Below, one piece after another: positions 6,754 through 7,495 of a stretch of DNA of 7,495 nt. A program made the position numbers and the translations under genes. Each line of letters starts with the position of its first letter. Position 1 is the stretch's first letter. This stretch comes from Candidatus Peregrinibacteria bacterium (GTDB lineage Bacteria > Patescibacteriota > Gracilibacteria > UBA1369). The notes below the pieces were generated by a model. It did not search any database. It saw only the letters and a list, made by a program, of their open reading frames with translations, and was not told the DNA's origin. The DNA lies in NCBI GenBank assembly GCA_014728765.1, contig WJLA01000085.1, forward strand, positions 1 through 7,495. The letters run 5' to 3'.

Positions 6754-6806
6754 TTTTAAATATTATATTAATTGAATAATATTATTTTTATGATAATTAA
6801 TAAAGC
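6754..6806 (-). promoter_or_regulatory. pyk-ruvC spacer with -10-like box
   Basis: This 53-nt spacer is the only real intergenic region. On the minus strand it contains a perfect TATAAT at 6767-6762. A start about 7 nt downstream would fall at or next to the TTG of ruvC, giving a leaderless or nearly leaderless message. There is no good -35 hexamer at 16-18 nt spacing. It also holds a 12-bp palindrome, AATAATATTATT (6775-6786), which has only A/T pairs and no U tract typical of a terminator. In DNA this AT-rich such matches arise by chance, so this is a weak promoter candidate. Read-through from pyk is equally possible. Confidence 0.25.
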
Positions 6807-7495
6807 TTATATTGTGATTGCGGTTATTGCTCTTTGATGCATTTCATCATTGGAAACAATTACTATTTTGTCATTTTTTTTAACAAGTTTTTTTTCTATC
6901 AGAATTTCTGTTATTTGATTAACATATCGAGATGGACTTAGTTTTTCCTTGAATATTTTATCTATACCCCAAACCAGAGCTAAATGACGACAAGTTTTGG
7001 ATTTGGTTGTAAAAGCAATGATATCATTAAATATTCTGGTTTTGGCTATTTGTCTTGCTGTATAACCTGTTTTTGTGATAACAACAATAAACTTGGCATC
7101 AATATCTTTCGCAAGATCCGCTCCATTTTGACAAAGTTGATCCGAAATATTTTGATTTACTGAAATGTGTCTACTTAACATACCTTCTTTGCTAAGTTCT
7201 GTTTCAATCGATTTAGAAACTTTGGAAAGTGTTTGAACTGCCTTTAAAGGATACTTACCAACAGCAGTTTCATTGGAAAGCATTAAGGCATCGGTATGAT
7301 CATATATACCATTTGCAGCGTCTGAAATTTCTGCCCTGGTAGCTCTTGGTTTAGTGATCATTGATTGTAATACCTCAGTGGCAACGATTACCGGTTTACC
7401 TTCTCTATTGGCTAAACTTATTATTTTTTTTTGTACAATTGGAACTAATTCTGCGGGAATTTCCACTCCAAGATCTCCTCTGGCCACCATTACAG
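6807..7495 (-). CDS. pyk: Pyruvate kinase, C-terminal part (5' end beyond right edge)
   Basis: Glycolytic enzyme converting phosphoenolpyruvate and ADP to pyruvate and ATP. The frame is open to the right edge, so the start and the N-terminal half of the barrel are missing; about half the usual 470-residue protein is here. Counting from the Met at 7490: MVARGDLGVEIP (1-12) is the signature around the catalytic site, followed by GKPVIVATEVLQSM (31-44, family ATQMLESM), TRAEISDAAN (51-60) and DALMLSNETAVGKYP (67-81, family DAVMLSGETAxGKYP). The C-terminal domain (about 115-227) has TKTGYTARQIAKTR (139-152), like the phosphate-binding TxSGxTA loop. The usual end with GxPxGxxGTTN is replaced by SNDEMHQRAITAITI, so allosteric control by a sugar phosphate may be altered. 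The Met at 7490 is internal, not the start. It is separated from ruvC by 53 nt. Confidence 0.95.
   Translation of the reverse strand, partial: VMVARGDLGVEIPAELVPIVQKKIISLANREGKPVIVATEVLQSMITKPRATRAEISDAANGIYDHTDALMLSNETAVGKYPLKAVQTLSKVSKSIETELSKEGMLSRHISVNQNISDQLCQNGADLAKDIDAKFIVVITKTGYTARQIAKTRIFNDIIAFTTKSKTCRHLALVWGIDKIFKEKLSPSRYVNQITEILIEKKLVKKNDKIVIVSNDEMHQRAITAITI

Noticed and set aside
6775..6786. 12-bp palindrome AATAATATTATT as a terminator or operator
   Set aside because: Only A/T pairs, no loop and no following U tract, so too weak for an intrinsic terminator; chance is likely in an AT-only spacer.
1..7495. Possible UGA-as-glycine code, as in Gracilibacteria/SR1
   Set aside because: No in-frame TGA interrupts any of the genes and glycine is encoded by GGN at conserved positions; all visible stops are TAA or TAG, so a standard bacterial code suffices.

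Overview
The window is 7.5 kb of AT-rich bacterial DNA (about two thirds A+T by eye). It is coding almost throughout, with all seven genes on the minus strand, so transcription runs from right to left. In transcription order they are: the C-terminal part of pyruvate kinase (cut by the right edge), ruvC, a membrane-anchored TPR protein, a prepilin peptidase, mannose-1-phosphate guanylyltransferase, a cupin of the type II phosphomannose isomerase family, and a large secD-secF fusion (cut by the left edge). No RNA gene, insertion sequence, CRISPR array or GC-rich hairpin terminator was seen. The only non-coding stretch longer than a few bases is 53 nt between pyk and ruvC. There is no gene-free stretch over 300 bases.

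The base composition, the tight packing (junctions of -11, -1, +4, +6 and +2 nt), the lack of recognisable Shine-Dalgarno sequences at every visible start, and the divergent but recognisable core proteins fit a small-genome, AT-rich uncultured bacterium. Candidate Phyla Radiation/Patescibacteria (for example Parcubacteria) is my best guess. This is inference, because no marker gene here fixes the taxonomy. All stops seen are TAA or TAG, and no in-frame TGA occurs in the frames read, so there is no sign of UGA recoding.

Right part (6751-7495): pyk and ruvC flank a 53-nt AT-only spacer with a perfect TATAAT just before ruvC, which starts with TTG. Middle (2400-6275): five genes from ruvC to the cupin overlap or nearly touch. 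They join Holliday-junction resolution, an outward-facing TPR scaffold coupled to the type IV prepilin processing enzyme, and a GDP-mannose module in which the usual two-domain ManC is split into two adjacent genes. Left part (1-2397): a SecDF translocation motor. The envelope theme (pilin processing, GDP-mannose for surface sugars, secretion) runs through most of the cluster.

The most interesting item is the SecDF protein. Its exported P1 domain carries a complete parvulin-type peptidyl-prolyl isomerase domain, preceded by a degenerate parvulin-like repeat, at the place of the mobile P1 head. Its membrane part also has about 50 extra residues that look like an additional transmembrane hairpin. 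This suggests a translocation motor with a built-in folding factor.
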